Shown: positions 47,721 through 57,362, counted from the stretch's first letter. The stretch: DNA of 64,000 nucleotides from Sphingomonas taxi (GCF_000764535.1 NZ_CP009571.1:1979001-2043000), one strand, 5' to 3'. Notes: a model not told the origin generated them from the sequence alone. Translations and numbers: made by a program.

Positions 47721-47745
47721 GATGTTCTGTTGTCCCCCAGTCGGT

Positions 47746-49032
47746 TCAGGCGTGCGCCGCGGTTTTGACCGGGCTGGTGCCGCCCTGCTTCGCCAGCACC
47801 GCCTCGGTGATCGAGTTCGGCAGCGGGCGCGGGCGCTCGGAGCGCGCGACCCACGGCAGGATGATCAGGAAGTGGGCGAAATAATAGGCCGAGGCGAGCT
47901 GGCCGAGGATGACGTTGCGCGCATTGGCCTCCGCGCCGCCGACATAGCCGAGCACCAGCACGTCGACGAGCAGGATGGCGAGGAAGGCACGATATTTCGG
48001 CCGGTAATTGGCCGAGCGCACCGGCGAACTGTCCAGCCACGGCAGGAAGAACAGCAGCAGGATCGAGCCGAACATCGCCAGCACGCCCCACAGCTTGGCC
48101 GGCAGGATGAAGTCCGCGGTAAAGCTCTTGAGGATCGCGTAGAAGGGCAGGAAATACCATTCCGGTACGATGTGCGCGGGCGTCGAGAGCGGGTTCGCCT
48201 CGATATAATTGTCCGGATGGCCGAGCATGTTGGGGCTGAAGAAGATCAGCGCCGCGAAGATCAGCAGGAACACGCCCAGCCCGACCGCATCCTTGGCGGT
48301 GTAATAGGGATGGAACGGGACGGTATCCTGCTCGCCCTTCACCTCGACGCCGGTCGGGTTGTTCGATCCCGGAATGTGCAGCGCCCAGATGTGCAGGATG
48401 ATAACGCCCGCAGTGACGAACGGCAGCAGATAGTGGAGCGAGAAGAAGCGGTTGAGCGCGGCATTGTCCGGTGCGAAACCGCCGAGCAGCCAGATGCGGA
48501 TCGTCTCGCCGACCAACGGTATCGCCGAGAAGAAGCCGGTGATGACCTGCGCACCCCAGAAGCTCATCTGCCCCCAGGGGAGCACATAGCCCATGAACGC
48601 GGTCGCCATCATCAGCAGGAAGATGACGACGCCGAGCAGCCACACCATCTCGCGCGGCGCCTTGTACGAGCCGTAATAGAGGCCGCGGCCGATATGGATG
48701 TAGACGACGAGCAGGAACATCGACGCGCCGTTGGCATGCGCATAGCGCAGGAACCAGCCGGCGTTGACGTCGCGCATGATGCTCTCGACCGAGCCGAAGG
48801 CGACGCCGGCATTGGCGGCATAATGCATCGCCAGCACGACGCCGGTGATGATCTGGATCGCCAATGCGGCGCCAGCGAGCACGCCGAAGTTCCAGAAGTA
48901 ATTGAGGTTGCGCGGCACCGGATAGCCCGCACCGACGGCATTGTAGACGAGGCGCGGCAGCGGCAGCTTCTCGTCCAGCCAGCGCATCAACGGCTGCTTC
49001 GGTTCGTAATGTTTGGCCCAGGGAAAGCTCAT
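47746..49032 (-). CDS. petB: Cytochrome b of the bc1 complex
   Basis: The 428-residue polytopic protein has eight helices with the four haem-ligand His residues in helices B and [15 protein letters not shown] and [18 protein letters not shown], and the quinol-site [12 protein letters not shown] motif in the second half. It forms the core of ubiquinol:cytochrome c oxidoreductase. It is encoded 14 nt after the Rieske gene. Confidence 0.97.
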   Translation of the reverse strand: MSFPWAKHYEPKQPLMRWLDEKLPLPRLVYNAVGAGYPVPRNLNYFWNFGVLAGAALAIQIITGVVLAMHYAANAGVAFGSVESIMRDVNAGWFLRYAHANGASMFLLVVYIHIGRGLYYGSYKAPREMVWLLGVVIFLLMMATAFMGYVLPWGQMSFWGAQVITGFFSAIPLVGETIRIWLLGGFAPDNAALNRFFSLHYLLPFVTAGVIILHIWALHIPGSNNPTGVEVKGEQDTVPFHPYYTAKDAVGLGVFLLIFAALIFFSPNMLGHPDNYIEANPLSTPAHIVPEWYFLPFYAILKSFTADFILPAKLWGVLAMFGSILLLFFLPWLDSSPVRSANYRPKYRAFLAILLVDVLVLGYVGGAEANARNVILGQLASAYYFAHFLIILPWVARSERPRPLPNSITEAVLAKQGGTSPVKTAAHA

Positions 49033-49046
49033 GATCCGGATCTCCC

Positions 49047-49628
49047 TCAGCCGACCGTTACGGCGGTATCGGAATTGAACGTATAGTCGGGGACGGCGAG
49101 GTTCTTGGGTGCCGGTCCCTGTCTGATACGCGCCGCGGTGTCATAGGCCGAGCCGTGACACGGGCAGAAATAGCCGCCGAACGGCCCCTTGTTCTCGCCC
49201 TCGCCCGCCCCGAGCGGCACGCAGCCGAGATGGGTGCAGACGCCCAGCGTGATGAGCCAGTTTTCCTTGCCGGGCTTGGTCCGCTCGGCGAGCGTCTGCG
49301 GATCGCGCAGGCTCGCGACGTCGACCTTGTTGGCCTCGGCGATTTCGGCGGGGGTGAGGTTGCGGACAAACAAAGGCTGCTTGCGGAACTGCGACTTGAT
49401 CGCCTGTCCCGGCGCGATCTTCGACAGATCGACCTCGGTGGTCGACTGGGCGAGCACGTCGGCGGAGGGGTTCATCTGGTTGATCAGCGGCAGCACGATC
49501 GCCAGCGCGCCGACCCCGGCGAAGGAGACGGCGGCGATATTGATGAAATCGCGACGGCGGGGATCGTGGACTTCCTCGTGGAACGGTTCCGGCGATTCAC
49601 CGGGTGGTACCATGCTGTCAGTCGCCAT
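49047..49628 (-). CDS. petA: Rieske iron-sulfur protein of the bc1 complex
   Basis: The 193-residue protein has a Tat-like region ([19 protein letters not shown]) that serves as a membrane anchor and a Rieske domain with the [2Fe-2S] ligands CTHLGC and CPCHGS. ATG 49628 is preferred over the longer frame that opens at 49682, because it gives the standard N-terminus. It is the first gene of petABC and divergent from trmL across a ~160-nt gap. Confidence 0.95.
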   Translation of the reverse strand: MATDSMVPPGESPEPFHEEVHDPRRRDFINIAAVSFAGVGALAIVLPLINQMNPSADVLAQSTTEVDLSKIAPGQAIKSQFRKQPLFVRNLTPAEIAEANKVDVASLRDPQTLAERTKPGKENWLITLGVCTHLGCVPLGAGEGENKGPFGGYFCPCHGSAYDTAARIRQGPAPKNLAVPDYTFNSDTAVTVG

Positions 49629-49788
49629 TCGTCTCTGCCCTCGTCCATCATTATTGCGGAGGAACCGGTCGTGCCGCGCCACCGAACCCTACCGTCCCCA
49701 CGGCGAGCCGGGGAACTGATAGACGGCGGGCCGACGCTTTGCCAACAGCATTTTACCGCAGCCGCGTGCGCCGCTAAGACGCCGGGCC

Positions 49789-50253
49789 ATGACGACCGGC
49801 CTGCGCATCGCTTTGTATCAGCCCGACATCGCCGGCAATGTCGGCGCGGTGATGCGCACCTGCGCCTGCTTTGGCATCGGCCTCGACCTGATCGAACCGA
49901 TGGGCTTCCAATGGGACGACAAGCGCGTCGCGCGCGCGGCGATGGACTATATCGACCACGTCTCGATCACCCGCCACGCCGACTGGACCGCGTTCCTCGC
50001 GCAGTTCGGCGGCCGGCTGGTGCTGTCGACGACGCGCGGCGCGACGCCCCTGCCCGCCTTCGCCTTCGCGGCCGGCGACGTGCTGCTGTTCGGCCGCGAG
50101 AGCGCCGGCGTGCCGGAGGACGTGCACGCACGGGCCGACGCGCGGGTGGTCATCCCGATGGCGCCGCCGCTGCGCTCGCTCAATCTGTCGGTATCGGCGG
50201 GGATCGTCGCCGCCGAAGCGCTGCGGCAGACAGGTGGCTTTCCTTCGGTTTGA
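49789..50253 (+). CDS. trmL: tRNA (cytidine/uridine-34 2'-O)-methyltransferase
   Basis: The 154-residue SPOUT enzyme shows the family landmarks IALYQPDIAGNVGAVMRTCACFG, LFGRESAGVPEDV, VIPMAPPLRSLNLSVSAGIV in order; the last forms the trefoil knot that binds S-adenosylmethionine. It modifies the wobble ribose of tRNA-Leu. The stop codon lies directly at the start of a large inverted repeat. Confidence 0.95.
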   Translation: MTTGLRIALYQPDIAGNVGAVMRTCACFGIGLDLIEPMGFQWDDKRVARAAMDYIDHVSITRHADWTAFLAQFGGRLVLSTTRGATPLPAFAFAAGDVLLFGRESAGVPEDVHARADARVVIPMAPPLRSLNLSVSAGIVAAEALRQTGGFPSV

Positions 50254-50463
50254 TTCACGCGAAGACGCGAAGACGCGAAGATAAGAAGAAGGTTGGTTCG
50301 CGCAGAGGCGCAGAGGCGCAGAGAGGTGGCGGTCGGGGGTCCCGTGCCGGCATACGCGGTCCGATCATCCGTTTCGTCGGGGGTAAAAGGCTGCGCCGCA
50401 CGGGCCATCTCTGCGCCTCCGCGCCTCTGCGCGAACCAACCTTCTTCGCGCCTTCGCGTGAAC
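50254..50463. repeat. Long inverted repeat (~210 bp)
   Basis: The left arm carries tandem GCGAAGAC and AGGCGCAG units, and the right arm (50407-50463) is their reverse complement. A 40-base section of each arm (left ~50286-50325, right ~50409-50448) matches with a single mismatch, and further partial pairing extends outward. The intervening ~80 bp is not palindromic. The unit fills the whole gap between trmL and the convergent VirJ-like gene. Confidence 0.85.
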
Positions 50464-50468
50464 TAAAA

Positions 50469-51200
50469 CTAGGGCGCCACCGCCCGCACCGCCCGCACCG
50501 CCCCCAACACGTGGCGCAGCAGCCCGGCCTCGTCGTGATGGATGTTGTGCCCGCCCGGCATGCCGATCACCCGTGCGTCCGGCACGCGCAGCAGCGGGCA
50601 CAGGCTGTCGTCTTCCTCGACGCCATAGATGCAGGTGAGCGGCGCCCAGGTCAGCGTGTTGGCGGTGGTCACGCCGACGCTGTCGGGCGAATCGCCGTAC
50701 GACCAGCCGGTCGGGTCGGCGCGGAAATAGACCGAATCGCCCGGCAGGACGAGGACGATCGCCGCCACCTTCGGGCGCAGATCGGCCGGCAAACGGGCAA
50801 GCCCGGTCTGGACGATGTCGGCGCCATAGGATTGCCCCATCACCACCACCCGCGCGACGTCGGTACGGGCGAGCGCGGTACGGACGACGCCGGCCATGAA
50901 CGCGTCGACCTCGGCGCGGGTACGGCGCCGGCGGAACACCGCAGGGGTGGAGATGCCGACCACCGGGACATGATGTTCGGTCAGCCCGCGCGAGGTCGAG
51001 GCGCCGAGCAGGAAGCGCAGCCCCATGTCCCCCGAGACGTTGACCACCGCGATCCGCGCCGCGGGTGGCACCGCTGGATAGACGTGGACCGGATCGCGAT
51101 CGAAGTAACCCGCCGCCCAGACGAACGCGCAGACGAAGGCGGAGCTGACCGCGGTCACGCGCAGCCCGCGAAACAAGGATTTGCGCATCGATCGGTTCAT
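50469..51200 (-). CDS. VirJ/AcvB-like alpha/beta-hydrolase, exported
   Basis: The 243-residue protein has an N-terminal hydrophobic anchor or signal (VTAVSSAFVCAFVWAAGYF) and an alpha/beta-hydrolase body with the nucleophile elbow MGQSYGAD and a closing His in GGHNIHHD. This is the pattern of the VirJ domain, found in periplasmic AcvB proteins that act on aminoacylated lipids. ATG 51200 has a weak ribosome site; ATG 51188 is also possible. It is divergent from hemF. Confidence 0.75.
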   Translation of the reverse strand: MNRSMRKSLFRGLRVTAVSSAFVCAFVWAAGYFDRDPVHVYPAVPPAARIAVVNVSGDMGLRFLLGASTSRGLTEHHVPVVGISTPAVFRRRRTRAEVDAFMAGVVRTALARTDVARVVVMGQSYGADIVQTGLARLPADLRPKVAAIVLVLPGDSVYFRADPTGWSYGDSPDSVGVTTANTLTWAPLTCIYGVEEDDSLCPLLRVPDARVIGMPGGHNIHHDEAGLLRHVLGAVRAVRAVAP

Positions 51201-51274
51201 GGCAGCGGCTTGCCAGCGATGTGCGGCGATGACCAGCGCTCGACTTCGCGACCGGCGCTTGCCACAAGCCCGCC

Positions 51275-52117
51275 ATGCTGACCCTCGACGCCGAACAGAC
51301 CGCCGCCCGCACTTGGTTCGAAACCTTGCGCACCCGCATCTGCGCCGCCTTCGAGGCGATCGAGCGCGAGGCTGGCTCGGACGCGGCGTTCGACTATATC
51401 GCGTGGGACCGCACCGATCCCTCCGGCGCGCCCGGCGGCGGCGGCGTGCGCGGCGTCATGAAGGGCAAGGTGTTCGAGAAGGTCGGCGTCAACGTCTCGA
51501 CCGTCGGCGGGCTGCTCGACGGCGAGTTCGGCAAGTCGATCCACGGCGCCGGCGACGATCCGCGCTTCTTCGCCACCGGGATCAGCCTCGTCGCGCACAT
51601 GGCCAATCCGCACGTGCCCGCGGTGCATATGAACACGCGCTTCCTCGTCACCACCAAACGCTGGTTCGGCGGCGGTGCGGACCTCAACCCGCCGCTGCCG
51701 GTCGCGCAGGACACCGACGACTTCCACGCGACGTTCCGCGCCGCCTGCGACGCGCACGACCCGGCCTATTACCCGCGCTTCAAGGCATGGGCGGACGACT
51801 ATTTCTACATCCCGCACCGGCAGGTCCACCGCGGCGTCGGCGGCATCTTCTACGACCACCTCGAAGGCGATTTCGCCGCGAACCTCGCCTTCACCCAGGC
51901 GGTGGGCGAGGCGTTCCTCGACGTCTACCCGCGCCTCGTCCGGCGGCGGATGGCCGAGCCGTTCGGCGCGGCGGAGCTGGCGCAGCAGCGCGCGTGGCGC
52001 GGCCGCTATGCCGAATTCAACCTCGTCTACGACCGCGGCACGCTGTTCGGCCTCAAGACCGGCGGCAATATCGACGCGATCCTGATGAGCCTGCCGCCGG
52101 TGGCGACATGGGACTGA
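51275..52117 (+). CDS. hemF: Oxygen-dependent coproporphyrinogen-III oxidase
   Basis: The 280-residue enzyme of haem synthesis converts coproporphyrinogen III to protoporphyrinogen IX using O2. Family markers are GGGVRGVMKGKVFEKVGVNVS, HMNTRFLVTTKRWFGGGADLNP, RGVGGIFYDHLEGDF and RGRYAEFNLVYDRGTLFGLKTGGN. Its stop lies inside the following acetyltransferase gene, a 10-nt overlap. Confidence 0.97.
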   Translation: MLTLDAEQTAARTWFETLRTRICAAFEAIEREAGSDAAFDYIAWDRTDPSGAPGGGGVRGVMKGKVFEKVGVNVSTVGGLLDGEFGKSIHGAGDDPRFFATGISLVAHMANPHVPAVHMNTRFLVTTKRWFGGGADLNPPLPVAQDTDDFHATFRAACDAHDPAYYPRFKAWADDYFYIPHRQVHRGVGGIFYDHLEGDFAANLAFTQAVGEAFLDVYPRLVRRRMAEPFGAAELAQQRAWRGRYAEFNLVYDRGTLFGLKTGGNIDAILMSLPPVATWD

Positions 52118-52692
52118 CGCCCGTCGCGCCCGGCGAGCTGGCGACGATCGTCACCACGCTGGAGATGACGCGCCGGCCGCCGCTGCGTCCGCTGCCCGCC
52201 TCGCCGCTGCGGCTAGTGCGCTGGGAGCGGCCCGACCCCGACAAATACCGGCTGCTGTTCCGCCGCGTCGGCGGGCCGTGGCTGTGGTATTCGCGGCTCG
52301 CGATGGACGATGCGGCGCTGACCGCGATCGTCCACGATCCGCAAGTGCAGGTCTATGCCGCGGTCGATCCGGCGGGGGTCGAGATCGGCTTCGTCGAACT
52401 CGACGTCCGCCATGCCGGCGCCTGCGAGCTATCGTATTTCGGGCTGGTGCCCGAACTCGCCGGCAAGGGCCATGGCCGCTGGCTGATGGCCGAGGCGATG
52501 GCACGCGCCTGGGCGCCGGGCGTCACTCGCGTCTGGGTACATACCTGCACGCTCGACCATCCCTCGGCGCTCAACTTCTACCGGGCGCAGGGCTTCGTCG
52601 CGGTACGGCGGACGATCGAGACCTTCCCCGATCCGCGCGCGCTCGGCCTGCTGCCGATCGATGCCGGCGCGCACATACCGTATCTCGCGTAG
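52108..52692 (+). CDS. GNAT-family acetyltransferase
   Basis: The 194-residue protein starts at ATG 52108 inside hemF, so the two are translated together. It has the GNAT core with GFVELDVRHAGACELSYFGLVPELAGKGHGRWLMAEAM (acetyl-CoA loop about residue 125) and WVHTCTLDHPSALNFYRAQGF. The acetylated substrate is unknown. The pairing with hemF is positional; no metabolic link is established. Confidence 0.85.
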   Translation: MGLTPVAPGELATIVTTLEMTRRPPLRPLPASPLRLVRWERPDPDKYRLLFRRVGGPWLWYSRLAMDDAALTAIVHDPQVQVYAAVDPAGVEIGFVELDVRHAGACELSYFGLVPELAGKGHGRWLMAEAMARAWAPGVTRVWVHTCTLDHPSALNFYRAQGFVAVRRTIETFPDPRALGLLPIDAGAHIPYLA

Positions 52693-52716
52693 CGCGGATC
52701 GACGTTCGGGGTGTGG

Positions 52717-52975
52717 GGCATTCCTCCCCCGCCGGGGCAGGGCTATCGCATATGGTCGCTTGTGCGACCCTGTCGCCTTCCTAACCCACCCCGTCACCCC
52801 GGACTTGTTCCGGGGTCCACCCTGCGGCGAGGAGAAAGGCTTGATTCGACACCGTTCCCTCGCGGCCCGGTGGACCCCGGAACAAGTCCGGGGTGACGGA
52901 TGGGATGAGGAAACCGATCGAGCCTCATCACCGCAGCGATATGCGATAATCCTGCCCGCCAGGAGGAGGAGTTAC
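52717..52975. repeat. Composite palindromic element, copy 3
   Basis: The left arm GGCATTCCTCCCCCGCCGGG...GGGCTATCGCATATGG and the inverted right arm ATATGCGATAATCCTGCC...AGGAGGAGGAG bound a ~260-bp unit with a central long inverted repeat (CACCCCGTCACCCCGGACTT.../...AAGTCCGGGGTGACGG) at about 52791-52899. It is closest to copy 2, sharing the CGGCGAGGAG(A)AAGGCTT loop and TCGA(A/G)CCTCATCA segments. No ORF is inside. Confidence 0.8.
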
Positions 52976-52995
52976 GGAATGTCGGTCGTAGCTGC

Positions 52996-53748
52996 CTACG
53001 CCGCGGGTATCGCCGACAGCCGGCGATAGGCGACGATCGCCACCAGTCCGCCGGCGAGCTGCGTCAGCATCGCGACGCCGGCGGCACAGGCATCTGCGAT
53101 CGCGATGCCGAGCGGATTGCCGCCGCCCTCGCCGCCAAGATAATGCGACAGCAGCATGAACGGCTGCCCCGCCAGGATCGCGGCGAGATAGATGGTGACG
53201 ATCGCGCCGAGCAGCCCCAATTGCCCGCGCCGCGTCATCCGCCACGACGCGCCGACCGCCTGCATCGCGCCGGTCTGCGGCTCGGCGAACAGCACCGGGC
53301 CGGCCAGCATGAAGCGGCTCATCAGCCACAGGCCTGGCAGGAGCAGCACGTACATCCCCGCCCCCGCCGGAATCGACACCACCACCATCGCGAGGATGAA
53401 GCGCGGGAAGCGCCGCGCCGCGCGCTGGATCGCCATGCCGAGCGTCGGCCGCTCGGCATCGAGGAACAGGCAGAAGAGGACCGCGAGGCCCAGATAGGTG
53501 ATCGCATAGGCGCCAACCGAGCCGAGCCCGTAATCGCCGACCCAGCCGTCGAGCGCGGTCATCCACGCCTGTGCCCGCGCCTGCGTGTCGACGATCGTGT
53601 CGTCGGGCATCGGCAGCGGCGCGGTGAGCAGCAGCAAGGCATAGGTCGGCACGAAGAAGAACAGGCCGGCGATCCGCAACAGCAGGTCGGCATCCCGCCG
53701 GAACATCGCCCAGGCATCGCTCAGCAAGGCGGCGAGCGTCAGCCTCAC
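52996..53748 (-). CDS. Polytopic membrane protein, second of a coupled pair
   Basis: The 250-residue protein has about six transmembrane segments ([11 protein letters not shown] region; [57 protein letters not shown] and a C-terminal one). The GTG start overlaps the stop of the preceding gene (GTGA). It shares short features with that gene (a WRxTRR helix turn), suggesting two diverged halves of a YciC/GDPD-membrane-domain-like family. No enzymatic motif is visible. Confidence 0.65.
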   Translation of the reverse strand: MRLTLAALLSDAWAMFRRDADLLLRIAGLFFFVPTYALLLLTAPLPMPDDTIVDTQARAQAWMTALDGWVGDYGLGSVGAYAITYLGLAVLFCLFLDAERPTLGMAIQRAARRFPRFILAMVVVSIPAGAGMYVLLLPGLWLMSRFMLAGPVLFAEPQTGAMQAVGASWRMTRRGQLGLLGAIVTIYLAAILAGQPFMLLSHYLGGEGGGNPLGIAIADACAAGVAMLTQLAGGLVAIVAYRRLSAIPAA

Positions 53749-54590
53749 GCCTGGACCTCGCCGCGCGCGGCCTTGTCGCGCAGCATCCGCTCGCGGGCGA
53801 CCAGCGCGACGTAGAGCTGCGCGGAGAAGACGATCGCTACCAACGTCAGTGCCGCCGACACTGCCTGCGCCACCGCGGCGGCGAGCAGCGCGACCGTCGC
53901 CTGCGCGTTGGCGCCGAGAATCAGGCGAAAGATCAGCCCGCTGACCGATTGCGCCGCCCAGGTCGCGATCATCAGCACGACGACGAACAACAGCACCGTG
54001 CCGACCAGCCGCCAGGTGTGGCGACGGGTCAGCCGCCAGCATCGGGCGATCGCGGCGACCGCCAGCCGCTCCTCCAGCACCACTGCATAGAGCGGCAGCA
54101 GCCGCGCGCCGACGAACAGCAACGCCAGCCCCATCGCCAGCGCATAGAGGCCGGCGAGCCCCGCGGCGCCCGGATCGGTCGGCGCCGTCGCGGTGCCCGC
54201 GGCAAGCGACCGATAGTCGAAGCCGGCGCGCAGCAGCAAAGCGATCGACGGCAGGAACGCCACGATCATCACCACCGCCAACACCAAAGCGACGAGCAAT
54301 GCGGCAGGCAGGCGCGCACTGGCCTGTCGCATCGCCGCCGTCCGGTCGGTCGCGGGATCGGTCGAGGCGGCGATCATCGCGAGCTGCCCCCACACTGCGA
54401 CGATCGCCGTCGCGATGACGAGCAGCAGGCCGATCACTGCGGTGGCGGTCGAAGGAGCGGCGAAGCCGGTCCACGCCGCGTTGATCACCGCCGGCAGGAA
54501 CAGGGTGAGCGCCGCGATGCCGGCGAGCATGCCGCCGCGTCCGTTCAGCACCTCGACGCTGCGGTCCCACACATTGCCCATCTTGACCAT
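53745..54590 (-). CDS. Polytopic membrane protein, first of a coupled pair
   Basis: The 281-residue protein starts at ATG 54590 with AAGGGG 7 nt upstream. It has about six to seven transmembrane segments and the middle motif [19 protein letters not shown]. It is divergent from lipB and is followed with overlapping codons by a similar membrane protein. The function is unknown; a membrane scaffold or transport-related role is only a guess. Confidence 0.65.
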   Translation of the reverse strand: MVKMGNVWDRSVEVLNGRGGMLAGIAALTLFLPAVINAAWTGFAAPSTATAVIGLLLVIATAIVAVWGQLAMIAASTDPATDRTAAMRQASARLPAALLVALVLAVVMIVAFLPSIALLLRAGFDYRSLAAGTATAPTDPGAAGLAGLYALAMGLALLFVGARLLPLYAVVLEERLAVAAIARCWRLTRRHTWRLVGTVLLFVVVLMIATWAAQSVSGLIFRLILGANAQATVALLAAAVAQAVSAALTLVAIVFSAQLYVALVARERMLRDKAARGEVQA

Positions 54591-54692
54591 CCGGCACCCC
54601 TTCGCCCGCGTTTGCGATCGGTTAGCCCAAGCGCCCCGGCTTGGCCACTCGCCAACTTGCAAGCGCCCGGTCTCTGGCACACATGCACCGGC

Positions 54693-55343
54693 ATGACCGA
54701 GATCGATGGTATCGAATGGCGGGTATCGCCGGGCCTGACGCCTTATGACGAGGCACTGGCGACGATGGAGGCACGCGCCGAGGCGGTGCTGGCGGGCGAG
54801 GCGCGCGAGCTGATCTGGCTGCTCGAGCATCCGCCGATCTACACCGCCGGCACCAGCGCCTCTTCCGGCGACCTGATCGATGCGCGCTTTCCGGTGGTCG
54901 CGACCGGACGCGGCGGCAAATACACCTATCACGGCCCCGGCCAGCGGATCGTCTATCTGGTGCTCGATCTCGGCAAGCGCGGCCGCGACGTGCGCTGCTT
55001 CGTCCATGGCGTCGAAGGCTGGGTGATCGCGGCGCTCGCCGAACTCGGCGTCACCGCCTTCCGCGCCGAGGGGCGGGTCGGCATCTGGACGCGCGACGGT
55101 GGCGCGGAGGCGAAGATCGGCGCGATCGGCGTTCGCGTGCGGCGCTGGATCACGCTGCATGGCCTCGCGGTCAACGTCGCACCCGACCTCAGCCATTTCA
55201 ACGGCATCATACCGTGCGGACTGCCCGATTTCGCCGTGACCAGCCTCGTCGATCTGGGCCGTGACGATCGTCTGGCAACCTTCGACGATGCTCTTGCGTT
55301 GAGCGCTCCGGCATTCCTCCGGTCCCTGTCTTGTCCGGCATAA
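54693..55343 (+). CDS. lipB: Octanoyltransferase LipB
   Basis: The 216-residue enzyme moves octanoate from acyl carrier protein to the lipoyl domains of 2-oxoacid dehydrogenases. The lipoyl-binding motif [14 protein letters not shown] is at residues 71-84, the Lys141 in AKIGAIGV and Cys175 in GIIPCGL are 34 residues apart, as are Lys135 and Cys169 of E. coli LipB. ATG 54693 gives the normal length. It is divergent from the two membrane genes. Confidence 0.95.
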   Translation: MTEIDGIEWRVSPGLTPYDEALATMEARAEAVLAGEARELIWLLEHPPIYTAGTSASSGDLIDARFPVVATGRGGKYTYHGPGQRIVYLVLDLGKRGRDVRCFVHGVEGWVIAALAELGVTAFRAEGRVGIWTRDGGAEAKIGAIGVRVRRWITLHGLAVNVAPDLSHFNGIIPCGLPDFAVTSLVDLGRDDRLATFDDALALSAPAFLRSLSCPA

Positions 55344-55458
55344 ACGCGCCGGACAGAATTCGAGGCTTGAGGGCTGGGCGTTATGCGATTAATGTCCACT
55401 GCGATTTGGGTATTAAAGGGCCAGCAAGCCGTCCAAATCCTATTCTAGGGAGCTTCCA

Positions 55459-55722
55459 ATGCGTGCACTCATCTCCAAGGTCCTGACCGGCTCGCTGATC
55501 GCCGGCGCCGCTCTTGCGGTTTCGGCCTGTGGCCCGAAGACCGAAACGGCCACCGACAACACGATGGTCACCGACATGAACACCACCGACGACATGGGCA
55601 CCATGAGCGACAACATGACCGCCGTCGACGGCGCGTCGAACGGTGGCATGATGGCGAACGACACGATGATGTCGAACGACACCATGATGTCGAACGACAC
55701 GATGACCACCAACGCAATGTAA
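55459..55722 (+). CDS. Small Met/Asn/Asp-rich lipoprotein
   Basis: The 87-residue product has a lipoprotein signal ending VSAC, then a body of Met, Asn, Asp and Thr with near-repeats of NDTMMS (MMANDTMMSNDTMMSNDTM). Methionine-rich, acidic periplasmic peptides can bind copper or silver, but no such function is known here. A strong terminator follows directly, so it is a single-gene transcript. The upstream gap 55344-55458 carries only its promoter region. Confidence 0.75.
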   Translation: MRALISKVLTGSLIAGAALAVSACGPKTETATDNTMVTDMNTTDDMGTMSDNMTAVDGASNGGMMANDTMMSNDTMMSNDTMTTNAM

Positions 55723-55753
55723 TCTCCCGTCAGGGATATTACGGTGGTGAAAC

Positions 55754-55785
55754 GGCCGTCCGGGCAACCGGGCGGCCTTTTCTTT
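55754..55785 (+). terminator. Intrinsic terminator of the Met-rich lipoprotein gene
   Basis: GGCCGTCCGG (55754-55763) and CCGGGCGGCC (55768-55777) pair with one G-T, with a GCAA loop, and are followed by TTTTCTTTT. Confidence 0.92.
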
Positions 55786-55908
55786 TGGTTCCAACGTTCT
55801 GGCGCATTTCATCCGATTTTATCGTGGATTGGCGCGATCGGGGATTGGGTCGGCCCGCGAAACCGTCTAGAATCGCCCGATAATAGCTTTCCGTGGGGAT
55901 GACGAAAG

Positions 55909-56673
55909 ATGACCGTGTTGCGTATCGCGCTGGCGCTTGGCGGCGCCGCGATCGGCCTGGCGGCGGCGGCGCCGGCTTCGGCACAATTCTACCTGCGCTC
56001 GCACGATTTCCGCGGCGAGGCGGTCAAGGGGCATGAGGACGGCCTCGGCCAGCCGCTACCCGGCGCGACCGAGGCGGAACTGCGCGCGGCGATGGCGTGG
56101 AGCGTCCGAGCCGCGCTCAACGTCGCCGCGCTGCAATGCCAGTTCGAACCGACGCTGCTCACCGTGCCCAATTACAATGCGGTGCTGAAGGACCATGAGG
56201 CCGAGCTGAAGAATTCGTTCGACACGCTCACCAAATATTTCATGCGCGTCAACAAGGCGCCCAAGGCGGGCCAGGCGGCGCTCGACCAGTTCGGCACGCG
56301 CACCTATTCCGGCTATGCGACCGTCGCGGCGCAGTTCGGCTTCTGCCAGACGGCGAGCGGCATCGGCCGCGACGCGACCTTCGTGCCGCGCGGCGGCTTC
56401 GGATCGTTCGCGATGGATCGCGTCCGTGAGCTGCGCAACAGCCTGACGCCCTATGGCGAACAGCATTTCCAGCGCTATCTCGGCCGCGACTATGCTTCGC
56501 AGCCGCGGCTCGACACGATCTGCTGGAACAAGAAGGGCGAATGGGTAGCCAAGAAGTGCGGCGTCTTCGCCTGGCCGCCGGCGAGCCCGACGGGAACGGC
56601 AGCGGTGCCTGCCGCCGCAACGGCCGCGACGGTGCCCACCGTGACGGCAGCCGCGGAAACCGCGCAGCGCTGA
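55909..56673 (+). CDS. Conserved secreted hypothetical protein
   Basis: The 254-residue protein has a signal peptide ending PASAQ, a helical middle with several Cys residues (ALQCQFEPTLLTVPNYNAVL; FGFCQTASGI; TICWNKKGEWVAKKCGVF) and an Ala/Thr/Pro-rich tail. The Cys pairs suggest disulfides in the periplasm. No known domain is recognised. A bidirectional-looking terminator separates it from the convergent queE gene. Confidence 0.65.
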   Translation: MTVLRIALALGGAAIGLAAAAPASAQFYLRSHDFRGEAVKGHEDGLGQPLPGATEAELRAAMAWSVRAALNVAALQCQFEPTLLTVPNYNAVLKDHEAELKNSFDTLTKYFMRVNKAPKAGQAALDQFGTRTYSGYATVAAQFGFCQTASGIGRDATFVPRGGFGSFAMDRVRELRNSLTPYGEQHFQRYLGRDYASQPRLDTICWNKKGEWVAKKCGVFAWPPASPTGTAAVPAAATAATVPTVTAAAETAQR

Positions 56674-56677
56674 CGGC

Positions 56678-56708
56678 AAATCCCCCCGGATCCGCTCCGG
56701 GGGGATTT
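56678..56708. terminator. Bidirectional intrinsic terminator
   Basis: AAATCCCCCCGGA (56678-56690) and TCCGGGGGGATTT (56696-56708) form a perfect 13-bp stem with a 5-nt loop. On the plus strand it runs into TTTGTTGCTTTT. It separates the secreted protein gene from the convergent queE gene and can act on both. Confidence 0.88.
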
Positions 56709-56725
56709 GTTGCTTTTGGAAGTCC

Positions 56726-57358
56726 CTAGCGCAGTCCCAGCAGCTTGTGCGTCTGCAACGACAGCCGCCATTGCGGGCGCTCCATCACCACCGCGATCGC
56801 CGCCTCGATGTTCGCGACACCGCGGGCATCGTCCATCGGCTGCAACAGGCGGTTGGCGAAATCCCAGCTCTCGACCTCGGCGATATCGGTCCCCGCCTGC
56901 GGCCAGACCAGCTTCAGCTCGTCGCCCGAGCGTTGCACCACGACGCTGCCCGCCTTGGGACTGACGCACACCCAGTCGATCCCCGGATGCACCGGCAGCG
57001 TACCGTTGGTTTCGATCGCGATGCGGAAACCGGCGTCGTGCAGCGCCTCGACCAGCGCATCGTCGATCTGCAACATCGGCTCGCCCCCGGTGAGGACGAC
57101 GAAGCGCGCTTCCCGTCCCTCACCCCAGAAGCCCGCGACCGCCGCGACCAGGCTCGCGGCATCGGCAAACTTGCCGCCGCCCAGCCCGTCGACCCCGACG
57201 AAATCGGTGTCGCAGAACCGGCAGACCGCCGTGGCCCGATCCTGCTCGCGCCCGCTCCACAGATTGCACCCAGCGAAGCGCACGAACACCGCCCGGCGCC
57301 CCGCGTTCACCCCCTCACCCTGCAGGGTCAGGAACATCTCTTTGACGGCATAGCTCAT
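56726..57358 (-). CDS. queE: 7-carboxy-7-deazaguanine synthase
   Basis: The 210-residue radical SAM enzyme makes 7-carboxy-7-deazaguanine for queuosine and related modified bases. It begins MSYAVKEMFLTLQGEGVNAG and has an expanded iron-sulfur cluster motif: Cys31, Cys46 and Cys49 (C-x14-C-x2-C), the spacing known for a subset of QueE proteins. Later it shows VLTGGEP and IETNGTL. It follows queC by 4 nt. Confidence 0.95.
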   Translation of the reverse strand: MSYAVKEMFLTLQGEGVNAGRRAVFVRFAGCNLWSGREQDRATAVCRFCDTDFVGVDGLGGGKFADAASLVAAVAGFWGEGREARFVVLTGGEPMLQIDDALVEALHDAGFRIAIETNGTLPVHPGIDWVCVSPKAGSVVVQRSGDELKLVWPQAGTDIAEVESWDFANRLLQPMDDARGVANIEAAIAVVMERPQWRLSLQTHKLLGLR

Positions 57359-57362
57359 GCGA

